DNA of 19,114 bases. Origin: Smittium mucronatum (taxonomy: Eukaryota; Kickxellomycota; Harpellomycetes; Harpellales; Legeriomycetaceae). This document shows, in pieces, positions 8,710 through 19,114 of the stretch. A program made the translations under genes and the position numbers. The stretch is taken from positions 1 through 19,114 of the forward strand of contig LSSL01003177.1 of assembly GCA_001953115.1 (NCBI GenBank), read 5' to 3'. Position 1 is the stretch's first letter; each line of letters opens with the position of its first letter. The notes below the pieces were generated by a model that worked only from the letters and a program-made list of their open reading frames with translations, was not told where the DNA came from and made no database searches.

Positions 8710-9260
8710 GTTTTTATGATTTTCCTAAAGAGAAAACGATATCCTTCAAGAGTAAAAAATGGATAGGTGAGTAGCTGGTATCTTATTTTGCGATTTAGCT
8801 TACGTATTGGATGTTTAAGAAATATCATTACAGTCCTGGAACGACATTACGATTAAAAAAATACTCAACTGCTTTTCAAAATCTGATATAATTCCAAAAT
8901 TCGATTAATAAATAGAATAAATACATTTCATTAACATGAAAAAAAAAACTTATAGTGAAAAAAATGGATATCTGGTGTTTCCGATATATTATTATTCTTT
9001 CTGGAAAATTAAAACATTGAAAAAAGAATCGATTAAAGCCGATTAAAGCTATTTTTAAATATGGATGATAAAAATTCAATTAATTGTTGCAATTCAGTTA
9101 TCGAAGAAATCGATAGTGCTATCATTAATACATTTTGATTTTCAAAAAATAGCAATTACGATATAAAAAACCAGATAGTAGAAAAAAATTTATTTTCATC
9201 AAATAATTTATTTTAAACAGAATCTTTGAATTTAGCAAAAAATGTATCTGGTTTGTATAA
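8710..9260 (+). pseudogene. Probable displaced C-terminal remnant of the pogo-like transposase
   Basis: Family members continue past the third Asp with a segment ending in an 'AW..I...TI.NCF' block and an acidic tail. Here IYYYSFWKIKTLKKESIK (frame starting near 8966) and, after a tandem 10-bp duplication CGATTAAAGC (9029-9048), an IFKYG-like string could be that block. It is followed by MDDKNSINCC and SVIEEIDSAII (9061-9135), then stops. The distance from the third Asp to the Trp (about 115 codons) is longer than I expect, so insertion of unrelated DNA in between is possible. The evidence is weaker than for the core. Confidence 0.35.
8831..8871. repeat. 41-bp CAGT...ACTG segment inside the transposase relic, possible terminal-repeat scrap
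   Basis: The segment starts TACAGTCCTGGAACGACATT and ends AATACTCAACTG, so both ends read CAGT outward and a TA precedes the left one, as at pogo/mariner-type ends. It falls where the relic is longer than expected. Only four bases of the ends are inverted copies, so this may be chance. Its reverse complement shares part of its AGTATTTTTTTAAT.CGT string with 7103-7121. Confidence 0.25.
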
Positions 9261-10022
9261 AAGATTGATGCTATTGAAAATATAACGATTCAATTAAATT
9301 TGGAGTACGAATATAGCGGGGTAAAATCACTCTTTCAAGATAAAATTTTCAAAAAAATCAGCTGCTTGAGGAGCTCTTTTGCTAATATATACCCATCAAA
9401 TTTAGTAAAAAAGTAGAAATAGAAAAGAAAAAGCACCATACATTATTTCTTTAGTTATCCTTTTAGTTTTTTTTTCAGATCATATTTTAAATCTTTTGAA
9501 TAATTGGTTTTCTTTAAGATTTATAAAAAATGAAAATAAATCATTTATATATTTATAGAAGTATATATGGGTATATCTGATTATTTAAACTTTAATTATA
9601 AAAATTCCCTTATCTTATCTCTAAATTCTACTTTTAAAAGCTTCTAAAATAAATCTATTCCAATTGATTAAAATTATTAAATATCTTTTGCTACATATAA
9701 ATCTAAAAATGATTTACAATTTTAGCGTAAAAGAATGGAGAGCATGTTTTTTAGATGGATTTGAAATTTTTAAAAAATGGCACATAAATTTGTTTCGAGC
9801 AATTCAATGCCAAATACATCTGGAAATTTTGGTTATGAGAGATTTAGATCTCAAAAAAAAATCCAAATAAATGATCTAAATGTTTGGAAAATAATTGATA
9901 AATTTGAATAATCTTTACAAATAGAATCAAATAATTTTTATCTTTGATGGTTTTTATCCCGAATAAGTTTTTTAAATTTTCCAACAAAATATTGATTCTT
10001 AAAATTTTTATTCGGATTATCA

Positions 10023-10091
10023 AAATTTAAACGGGGTGTACATTTAAGATAGTGCTCACTTGAGCAGGGTAATGCGGTAGAGTTTAAATTT
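10023..10091. repeat. 69-bp nested inverted repeat with a GC-richer core
   Basis: AAATTTAAAC at 10023-10032 is the exact inverse complement of GTTTAAATTT at 10082-10091. The 49-bp core between them is much less AT-rich than the surroundings, starts GGGGTGTACATTTAAG and contains a hairpin GCTCA-CT-TGAGC near its centre (10053-10064). A short inverted repeat around a compact core is the form of a miniature transposon or a structured RNA/cruciform. No copies were noticed elsewhere in the window and no target duplication is evident. Confidence 0.45.
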
Positions 10092-11330
10092 GAAAAGTAA
10101 AGTTATGTAAAAATTAAAAAAGATAAATATTCCTTGAAATTTTGTGTCTATTACAAAAAAGGAATCGATGCCTATTTAAAGCAAATCAGAATGTTCTTAA
10201 TTCTCAATTTGTTATATTTAAACTATTAATCTGCTAAACAATATCCTGTCAAATCGCTATTATTAGATCGGCTATTTAGATTATCAACTTATTAATATGA
10301 CATATGTATTGTAAATTGGTTACTTTAATGGATTTAAAACAATGTAGCTATATCCTCATTGAAAATACCCATCACTAAAAACTGAAGCACGTAAATAAAA
10401 TTTGTTATCCACTAAATTTTTTACAACTAAAATCTGAGATTCTTACTAAAAATATTTTGATTTATTTATTGGGTGAATTTTCTAAAGCTGATTCGAATAT
10501 TTCCTTTCTAGAAAATTAGATAAATTTTTGCTTACTGTTTGATAAAAACTTTGATACTTTTTTGATACTAATAGAGGAAACAAATTTACAATATCTATAC
10601 AGTTTAAAGCTTTCCCAAAGCATTGAAAAAAAATTAAATAATTGTAAAAAATATGCGCAATGACAAATGTCAAAATTTCCATTTTTACTGTGAATATTAT
10701 TGATACTAATAGCTTTTTCTCATAATTTTTATGGCTTAATATTGATTTATAACCTAAAAAATCTAAATATATTAAGAAAATAGCACTTATCAGAATTATC
10801 GAAAACTCTAAGATGAGTATTTACTACAAATAATTATACAGTATTATCGAATCTTATTTTATTGATAATCTAGTTAACTTTCTTAAAGACTTTAAGCTAT
10901 TTTTTGAATTTCCTACATAAATCTTTTAAGCTGTGATAAATTAAAATATATTAGACTCTATTGATTTTTATCAGTCTCCAAAGTTAAAATAAATTAATAA
11001 ATCAGAAAAAAAAAAGAATTTTTTTTTTAAATATTCTCCAAATTCTTAATATAAATTCCATGTGCTATTAATATACCCAATATTTAAATTTCTGGTCGAT
11101 TTAAGTTGAAAAAAGAGTTTTAAAAATAATATTATTTTTTAGATTTTAAATGTGAAATGGCTATAATAATGTCACAAAATATTACATATTGTTTAAAGTG
11201 GGACTAATATGATACTTTTCAAGCGGTTTAGTACATATATTATTCTATTATATTAAATAAATAGTTTCAAATAATATCAATCTAATTTCACCTGTTCAAA
11301 ATTACTGGTGATTATTTATTTTTTTGATAT

Positions 11331-11381
11331 AGCGATATGATATTATATGAGGTTTATTTAAGTTGAAATCATTATATCGCT
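11331..11381. repeat. Inverted repeat AGCGATAT / ATATCGCT
   Basis: AGCGATAT (11331-11338) and ATATCGCT (11374-11381) are exact inverse complements separated by 35 bases. The pairing can be extended by GAT/ATC with a three-base bulge. The stem could form a hairpin. No associated gene or motif was found. Confidence 0.35.
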
Positions 11382-11547
11382 GTAAAAAATTTTTGCGGTG
11401 GGATTTATGATCTCAAATAATATCGAAAATCATATATGTATATATCTATCCAATCATAAGTGAAAAATTATTGAATTTACCAGAAAGGAAAGATTTACAT
11501 CAATTTTAGAAAATTTTCCAACAAATAAATCAAAAAAAAATTTAGTG

Positions 11548-11663
11548 ATGAATGGCATATTTTAGTGGTGAAAATGTAGTTAATAACAGATCTTAATTAT
11601 GAATGTCATTTTTTAGTGATGTTTAACAGATTTAAGGGTTGGGTATGCTAGATTTCGGTGATG
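11548..11663. repeat. Degenerate tandem repeat, two clear copies and a partial third
   Basis: Copy one (11548-11595) reads ATGAATGGCATATTTTAGTG then a spacer and ACAGATCTTAA. Copy two (11599-11636) reads ATGAATGTCATTTTTTAGTG then a shorter spacer and ACAGATTTAAG. A partial third copy around 11642-11663 keeps GGTATGCTAGATTTCGGTG. The unit is about 50 bp and diverged. It encodes nothing recognisable. Confidence 0.5.
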
Positions 11664-12708
11664 ATAAAATTCCAATATTAAAAACATGGCATATTCTAAT
11701 AAGAGAATGAGTCAATTTGACAGATTATTGTTATATTGATTTTAAAAAAATAAATTTGACAGTCATTCAATCAAATTGATAGACAATGATCAAAGCTACA
11801 TCTTTTTACTCAAATTTACGGATTTTTATCAGCTAACCTTTTTAAAACTTAATAATACATCTGAAATGAATTTTTAAATACTATCCTTAAAAACCAATTA
11901 ATTTTTAATTAAAGGGTGAAGAATAATCTGTCCTATTTAAAATTTGGCTAATTCTTTTTTAATATTTTTTTATTGGATATCCAACTTAATAGAAACAAGT
12001 TGAAAATTAATTAGCTTCACATAGTAGAATCTTATGCTTACCAATATTAATAAAATAAAACAAATACCAACATATTTTATACATTTGATAAACTTAGTTA
12101 TGCGTATAAACATTTTTTAATTTATAAATACGATATTTTTTAAAAAAATAATCTGCTAGGCTTTATCTTATTAAATTTTTTCGATTTAATTGATTTGATA
12201 TAAAATAGATATTTTTTGGTGCTAATTATAGCATTTTCAGATGAAAATTTAATTAAAATAGTATTTATCAATATTATCTGGGTTCATAATGTATTTTTTT
12301 AAAAGAATCACCTATTAAAAAATAGAAAAAATACTTATTCTCCTATTTAATATCTTATATCATTTATTATTCGAAATTATTCTATTTTCAAATTCATTTA
12401 CAATAAAAATCATCAACAGACACAACAATATCATTTATTGGAAAAACTAAAAGGTACAGTTTATTTTATGAATCGGTTAAAGCCAAAACAATAAGTAAAT
12501 AATTTAGGTAGCCAACTGTGTATCTTTTTTTTTCGTCGTCTATTGTTTGTTAAATATGAAATATCAACACATAACCAGGATACAAAAGATAATTTTCGGA
12601 ATTTTTTTAGTTTCAAAAATCAGAAGATATATAGGAAAAATATATTTAAAAAATTTAGTAATCACTGTATTATTTAGTCGTACAAACGGAAACCAAATAT
12701 TATTGTTA

Positions 12709-12734
12709 ATATCGATATCGATATTGATATCAAT
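12709..12734. repeat. Overlapping perfect palindromes
   Basis: ATATCGATATCGATAT (12709-12724) is a perfect 16-bp palindrome built from the hexamer ATATCG. It overlaps the perfect 12-bp palindrome ATTGATATCAAT (12723-12734). This is a small cruciform-prone satellite-like stretch of unknown role. Confidence 0.45.
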
Positions 12735-15700
12735 GTTAATTTAAATTTCAAATAAGTATTTTAAAAAAAAATATTGGATAAGGACATAAACTGGTAATAT
12801 AACGGAAACAACAAAAATAAAAATTTTATATTTATATCCCAAAAAAAAATATGGGGAATCTTAAGAATATCTTTAAACAAATGCTATTCAAATTACTATA
12901 AAAACAGATTAATATTTTAAAATTTAAAACTAGAAATACAAAAACACACAAAATGTATTATATCTGAAATTTATAGATTTATAACAAAAAGTAACCTTCA
13001 TGAAATTTATACCCATTTATTTTTATTTTAAATAAACGTTCATATTATGTATAAAAGTAAAAAAATATTTTAAAAATTAATTAGATATACGAAAATCTTA
13101 ATATTAATTATCTTAGAGACTTTATATAATTTATCGCTCATATAGAAATAAAGCAGCAGATATAAATTTGCTCATAGCTATCCTTTAATAACAAGTATAT
13201 GAAAAAAATCGGGAATTAAATAAAATCTATAGTTCTCAATAATTACTTAAACTCTATGCAATTACGGAATTAATACGAAAAATAATATCATTCGTAATTT
13301 TCTAATGTTTTTATTTAGATATATTGGTTTTCTAAATAACTAATGGTACTTATTTCTTTATAGTGTTTTTTTTTTATAAATAACATTTGCATTTAATTGA
13401 TAACATACCCTTTTCCTTAATTATTATATCTTTCGAAAAATCAATTTTATTTCAAAATTTTATCCAATCGAACTTAATTGCAAAAAATTGATGAATAGTT
13501 CGATATATAAATAAATTTGGTTGGAGAAAATATGTGATATAGTTATTTTTCCAAACTTAGAAGCGCTTAAAAATTGAAATTGAAATCTTAGATCCATTTA
13601 ATAAAATATTTTCACAAAAATATATTAAATCAATAAAAAAATTATTAAATTATTGGTTTTTAATATGATTGGTTATGCTTTATATTTATAATTTATAATT
13701 TAGATTTTTAATTTTTATATGTAATGGATATTTTTTTTTTGGTTTTAATCTTGAATCAACTGTGGCAAAAAGATCATAAGCGTTTTTCAATAGAAACTTC
13801 GGTTGCAAAAAGGGATATAATTCTTCTTTTTTTAATATAAAAAATGCATTATTTAAATTATTCGGTAGAAAATTAATTACTGGGCTGTAAATCTTATTGC
13901 AAATTCAAAAAATTGACAAAAAATTTATTTAAGAACAAAATGTTCTATTTCATAACTTCTATTGACTTTTCCCAATTATTTATATTTTCGAGAATTCCTC
14001 GCTCCAAAATCTTTTTCGTCAATTATTAAAAAAAAAAATTTAAAAGTTTTTTTTTGGCAGCTTAGTTGTTTTTATGCGATAAATTAAATAAACTCTCTAT
14101 TATTAAATTGTTTCGAAAGTGTGAATTATTCAACAAAAATCAATTACACAAATCTCCCAAAAAAATATTTTCTCAACTTCATAAACAAAAAAACAATTTA
14201 AAAACTCTTTAATTATCTTTAAAAAAGAGTTTAGGTGGATGAGGGTAATTGAAAATTTTATAATAATTTTTATGAATCTAGATACTTTATTATGGATTTA
14301 TAAATTACATGAAGTGGAAAAGCATAATTTAATATTTTGGTTATTTTATCGATTAAATTTTAATTATTTAGATTTCAAGTAATAAAATTATTTTGAAATA
14401 TTTGAAACTTTTTCTAGAAAATATCAAAATTAGTAATTTAAAATTTTTTTCATTCCGTGTTAATTAAAAATTTTTTTGGAGATCTCAAAAAAAATTATAG
14501 TATATTTATAAGGATAAAATATTTTTTATTTCTATCTTTATTGAAAAAAATAGCATATTTATATAATTAGCTAATAAAAACTGAAAAAATTTAAACTATA
14601 GATAAAAAATTGAGTGATTTGAAACTAAATTGATATTTTGAAAAAAAATTAATGAAATCTATCATTTAAACGATATAAAATTTTACAATTAGATACAACT
14701 AACTTTTTATTTATAAAATTGGAAGATTTAAAAAATAAGTTTTTTTCACTTTTTTAAATAATGAGAATCCATTAACTATTGAATAAGATAAAATAATTAA
14801 GTTTCTTTAAGGGATTAAATAAGAAATAAAGCTTGATTGCGATTTAGAAATAAATAACGGAATGGTCTGAACTTTTCAAATCGAAAGAAATACACATTTA
14901 TATTATATTTAAATAGCCATTTTTGTGTCAAAAATCCTAAAATTTTTGTGATTTTGTATCCAATTAATATTTCTGCAACAACAAAATTCCTTGATAAAAA
15001 AAATAATTAATATTTCTGCATTAAAATTCTTAATTTTTTATTATTGTTATTATATTTTTTATCAAAATAATTTTTTTATATTTGAATTATAAATAATCCT
15101 CGATTATAATTAAAAAATATTTTTTAAAAACTACAAATGTCATTCATAACTTTTTATTTTATTTTCTTATTCATTACTAATCAGAAATATTCCTATTTTA
15201 ATAAAAATCATATATTTAAAAATATAATTATAATTTTTTTTTCAAAAATTAAAAAAAAAAAAAGTTACGTCACCATAAACCTCATAAAAGTAATATACCA
15301 TACATAATAATTAAAACATATTTACAATATTTATGAATTATGAATTATTAACAAAACATCTTTATGAAGGGATATATAAGTTTTAAATAATTCCATTTTT
15401 AACAAACAATTGATATTTACTGGTTGATTTTACTAAGAAACTAAAATAATTAAGGTTCTTTTATATTTCAAAATTACTTGATATGTAACTCATTTGGAAT
15501 AATAAAATATTGTCATCACAAAAAAAAAATTGCTAAAACATTTTGCAATAACAAAATCCCAAACTTTTTTTAATGGATTATTTTTATTTGATCCAAAATT
15601 ATATTATCCAATATATGGGTTATATGAATAATAGAGCTATTTCCAAATTTCAGAATTGAAAAGCTAAAAATTAAATTAATTATGTTTGTAAAAAGGAAAG

Positions 15701-18526
15701 TTTCAACTAATAATCGATATATCTTTATGTTTTTATTGAGAAATATTCTAATTGCGTTTTTATTTTATTTCGATATAAATTTAGGCTAAAAATATTCTTT
15801 TTCCGATAAAAACCAGTGTTTACAAATGAGCTACCTGTGAATGTGTAATAATAAATTTTTTCTATTAAAAATAATTACTGTATAACGTTATCACTTTTTA
15901 AATAATTTTTTTGTAATTCTTATAAACTAGTAACTTTATAGATAAAGATATATCTTGAAACTTTACGCATACTTATAGGTATAAAAATATCCTTTTCAAA
16001 TAAATTGTATGATTTTTCTGTTTTTTTATCAATCTAACGTAAAAAAATATGATTTGATTTTTAAGAAAAATTCCATTTGTAATAAATTATTTATAAGTGA
16101 GTTTTATACTTACGTATTCCATTTTAAAATCATAATTATATTTTTTGGTTTATTTTTTTATCATTTTTATGTATTTAATAGAGCAAATTTTTCAAATAAC
16201 ACATCTTTAAAAGCGCCGATTTCATACTATTTAAAGGCTTATCTAAATCAATATTTTAAAAGGTAATAAATTTTAACAGAAAGATAAACCTAATTATAAG
16301 TGCTTAAAAATTTACCGATTATAACATATAGGTGTTAATAATATAAATAATGCAAATTCTGAAATTTACTAGATGTAAGGTGTGTCAATCTAGTCTATTC
16401 TTTGTTATTTTATATCTAAAATATTAAAAATTAAAAATATATTGATAGATTTCTTTTATCGGCCAATTAAATCTTTATTAACCCTCAGAAAAAATATCTG
16501 GTAAAACATCAAATAATTAAAAAAATCTCATTAGTACCTCCAAAGATCTCCTATTTAATTTTTATTGACTGATTTTCAATGAAATTTTGAAATTTCAGAT
16601 TTTTAAAGGATAAAAAATAGTGCCTGAAAACTAAAAAAAAAATATATAAAATGTTTACAGCTGAAATCTTTAATAAAAACTATATTTTTTTATTTTAAAA
16701 TGATTGATTTAACAATATTAAAACTTAAATCAATTTAATTTAGCAAAGGGACATAAAAAATCTAACCTTTTTTAAGTATAATAATCTTAAGAATGAATTT
16801 TAATCCTATTTAAATCACTGTAAAACTTTTTAATTTCAATCTTTATTGGAAAAAATTCAATCCAGTTTTTTTTAAATTCATTTATTTTATATATAATTCA
16901 TGATATCTTTTTTTATAAATATTTTTTTTTACGTGTGAGTTTAAATTCTGGGTTTTTTATTCTAAAAATATTTTTTATATTTGTTGATTTTTGTAATATA
17001 TTTAATCATTATTAAAAAACAATCCAAAAGATTTATTATAAAAAAACTAAAATATTACAATTAAAAATTTATTAAATAACTAGAGATTTTTTTAAAGCGC
17101 TATTTTACGATCTTACTATCATATATTTATTCAAAAAATTAACTCGGATTCATCACAGTTCATAAGTATATATAAAACTATTTGTTCTGATTTCAAAATC
17201 ATGAATATCTAAAAATATTCAAGAGAATTTATTATATATATGGACTATATTTTAGAGTTTTTTATTTGTAAACAGTTGGATAATCCAAAATTTTTTGATT
17301 ATCTAGCTTTTTTAACTTAATTATTTTCTTGTTATTTCATTTTATGCTAATCGATTAAAAAAATCAATTTTGGTAATAAAAAACTTGTTTAAAATCATAT
17401 GGGTTAGGAACAATAAATTATAGATAATTTTTATAATTTAGAATTCATTCTATATCAAAATTATGAAATTTTAATTATATAGCTAAAAAAATATCCAAAT
17501 TATAAAAGCGAAAATAAAAAAAGGACAAATAATAACAAAATTTTTAAAAAAACCAAATCTCCACAAAAAAATTTTAATGATTTTTTTAATATATCTGTAA
17601 TGATAAAACAAGTTTCATTTAAAAATTAAAATTAAATAATTCAATCAACTGTGGCTAATTATAATTTTAATAAAGCCGCTATTGTAGATGAGGGTTGTAG
17701 TGAGAATTTTTTTAACTCGGTTTTTCTTAATATTTATAAAATTATATTAAATCTCTCGTATATATGTTCTCAATATATATATATATATTTTTATACTCAA
17801 TTAATAGAATGAAAAAAAAACTCGTTAGACCGTTTCAAAATAACTACTATTTTTTTATTTTTAATTTATTTTATTCTATGATAAATCTTGAAAAAAAAAT
17901 TTTTTATCTAAAACTTTATATATTTTATTAAAAAATAGTTTTAAAAAATAGCAAGGTTCCATTTAATCGTAAATTGATTTTTTTATATTTTTATAATAAA
18001 ATTGATAGTTTGAATATTTAATTGATAATTATTCATAAGTAAAAGCAAAAACCTCTTAGGCCATTACATAAATTATAATATTTGAATTGGACATATCTTA
18101 TTAATTTTTTTTATATATTCAGGAGCTTGAATATAATTTAAATAATATTTCCCCATAATTTAAATATATGATACGTATGAAATAGCATAAATATATAGGA
18201 AAAATTTACAGGATAATTATTAATTAAATAAACTCATTTTAATAAAAAAAATTAACCCAAAGATGATTCATTTTATAATAATTGATGGTTAAATAATTTT
18301 AAAAAAAGGATTTTAAAAGCAATCAGAAAAAAATTAATGGATTTATTAGAACTTTTCATAAACATGTGGTTAACTTTTTTGGTGATTTATTTAATATATT
18401 TTAATAAAATTTAGCCGAAGAATAAGGATATAATCTGAGTGTAAATTGATATTGTGTTCAAGCTGCAAATCTTTTAAAATAATAAAAATATAAATAATCT
18501 ATATTAAAATAATGTATATATGTTGT

Positions 18527-18635
18527 ACGTGGATATGAACCATACGTGTATTTGACCCTTAATGGGTGGATTTGATCTTAAGTGTATTTAACTTCTGAAT
18601 GTCGATATTGAACCGTACCTATATTTAATACCTCA
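18527..18635. repeat. Degenerate minisatellite, six units of 17-19 bp
   Basis: Six consecutive units can be laid out with starts at 18527, 18544, 18562, 18581, 18599 and 18617, for example ACGTGTATTTGACCCTTA, ATGGGTGGATTTGATCTTA, AGTGTATTTAACTTCTGA and ATGTCGATATTGAACCGT. The shared pattern is roughly 'A.GTG.ATTTGA.C.T.A'. The block is less AT-rich than its flanks, which helps it stand out. It gives no conserved open frame because unit lengths vary. Its origin could be replication slippage or a decayed repeat array. Confidence 0.6.
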
Positions 18636-19031
18636 ATTTTATTACGTGGAATTTCTTAAGCGTTAATTTTTAAAACAAATGAAAATCTTTTAAAAGATAA
18701 TCTTGATTAAATTTTATCCAGTAAAAGTTACATATTTTGTACAAAATTTTCCTAGAACTTAATATCTTTTACTGCAATAGCAACTTTTCACTTTAGATAT
18801 AAAAAATCACTTTTCTCTTTATACTCTTTACAATCTCAAATGTACAGTCTTTGTAAGGAATATACCAATTCAGTCTTTGAAGTAAATAATAAATCCGGAT
18901 CTTATTCAATATAGATCAGTATAATTATAAAATTAAGTATAAATTTACTTTATTATATTATGTTAAATTATTATATCCAATCTCTATTTAAAACAAACCG
19001 TTATTTTTAGATAGCAGCGAAGCTAAAAATC
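18636..19031. other. AT-rich stretch, nothing recognised
   Basis: Between the minisatellite and the microsatellite I see no gene, RNA or mobile-element signature. There are short A- and T-rich runs and no open frame of note. Confidence 0.6.
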
Positions 19032-19076
19032 AAAGAGAAAGAGAAAGAGAAAATAAAAATAAAAATAAAAATAAAT
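19032..19076. repeat. Two abutting hexamer microsatellites (AAAGAG)n and (AAAAAT)n
   Basis: Three units of AAAGAG (19032-19049) run directly into a four-to-five unit array with T every six bases (19054, 19060, 19066, 19072). Both arrays share the six-base period, suggesting that one grew from the other by substitution and slippage. The last 38 bases of the window are of ordinary composition and cut off by the edge. Confidence 0.7.
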
Positions 19077-19114
19077 CCGTCTATTTTAAAACCTTGCCAT
19101 CAATCAGGGCCAGC

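Larger units (their letters stand above)
9261..18526. other. Very AT-rich non-coding stretch with small repeats and palindromes, no gene seen
   Basis: More than 9 kb in which sampled lines fall from about 20% GC to under 10% (for example the line at 13021). Homopolymer A and T runs dominate. Several frames of 65-85 codons exist (9664-9870, 12547-12744 and 16009-16266 on plus; 10482-10682 on minus), mostly from non-ATG starts and made of Ile, Lys, Phe, Asn and Leu. With about one stop per ten codons expected at this composition, a few such frames arise by chance, so none is called. Small structures inside are listed separately. An (AT)8 run lies at 17773-17788. The 13-mer AATCAACTGTGGC occurs near 13754 and again near 17643. 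No tRNA, rRNA or further recognisable transposase was found. Confidence 0.7.

Noticed and set aside
8876..9079. 67-codon minus-strand frame
   Set aside because: It overlaps the transposase relic on the opposite strand, is dominated by Phe, Ile and Tyr, and is best explained by composition.
9664..9870. 68-codon plus-strand frame containing VKEWRACFLDGFEIFKKW
   Set aside because: It looks mildly protein-like but has no recognisable family and no flanking blocks, and its length is expected by chance at about one stop per ten codons.
16009..16266. 85-codon plus-strand frame, Phe/Ile/Tyr-rich with possible membrane segments
   Set aside because: In T-rich DNA any open frame looks hydrophobic. There is no homology or coding-like base use, and roughly one frame this long is expected by chance in the window.

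Overview
The window looks like fungal nuclear DNA. It holds one certain protein gene, an intronless fungal-type proton-coupled oligopeptide transporter (PTR2/POT family) on the minus strand at 625-2187. The rest, about 17 kb, is very AT-rich DNA with no intact gene that I can support. The lineage cannot be settled by eye. The transporter is of the fungal PTR2 type, has no intron, and sits in DNA rich in A/T homopolymers with decayed transposons. An AT-rich yeast, an early-diverging fungus, a microsporidian-like genome or an AT-rich block of a larger fungal genome would all fit. Nothing suggests a bacterium, plasmid or phage: there are no operons, Shine-Dalgarno-led genes or stacked ORFs.

Layout. 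1-624: a less AT-rich, hairpin-dense segment next to a T-run (an A-rich tail when read on the minus strand), then two diverged direct repeats ending in GA runs, then the 3' flank of the transporter. 625-2187: PTR2, about 40% GC in sampled lines. 2188-6950: non-coding, patchy composition, with three short protein-like islands, one of which vaguely resembles a Harbinger/DDE_4-type transposase. 6955-7092: a sharp GC-rich island ending in 13 T, with weak Pol III-box-like motifs. 7711-8709, perhaps to about 9250: a dead pogo/Tigger-like (CENP-B-related) DDE transposase on the plus strand. Its N-terminal helix-turn-helix, the three catalytic positions and most of the core can still be read through stops and frameshifts. 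9260-18500: extremely AT-rich DNA with short inverted repeats, palindromes and degenerate tandem repeats. 18527-18635: a degenerate 18-19 bp tandem repeat. 19032-19076: two abutting hexamer microsatellites.

Function. The only likely working product imports di- and tripeptides with protons at the plasma membrane. The rest is best read as decayed mobile DNA that has drifted towards A+T. I looked for a coherent undescribed system and did not find one. The most useful leads are the GC island at 6955-7092, the hairpin cluster at the left edge, the nested inverted repeat at 10023-10091 and the minisatellite near the right edge.
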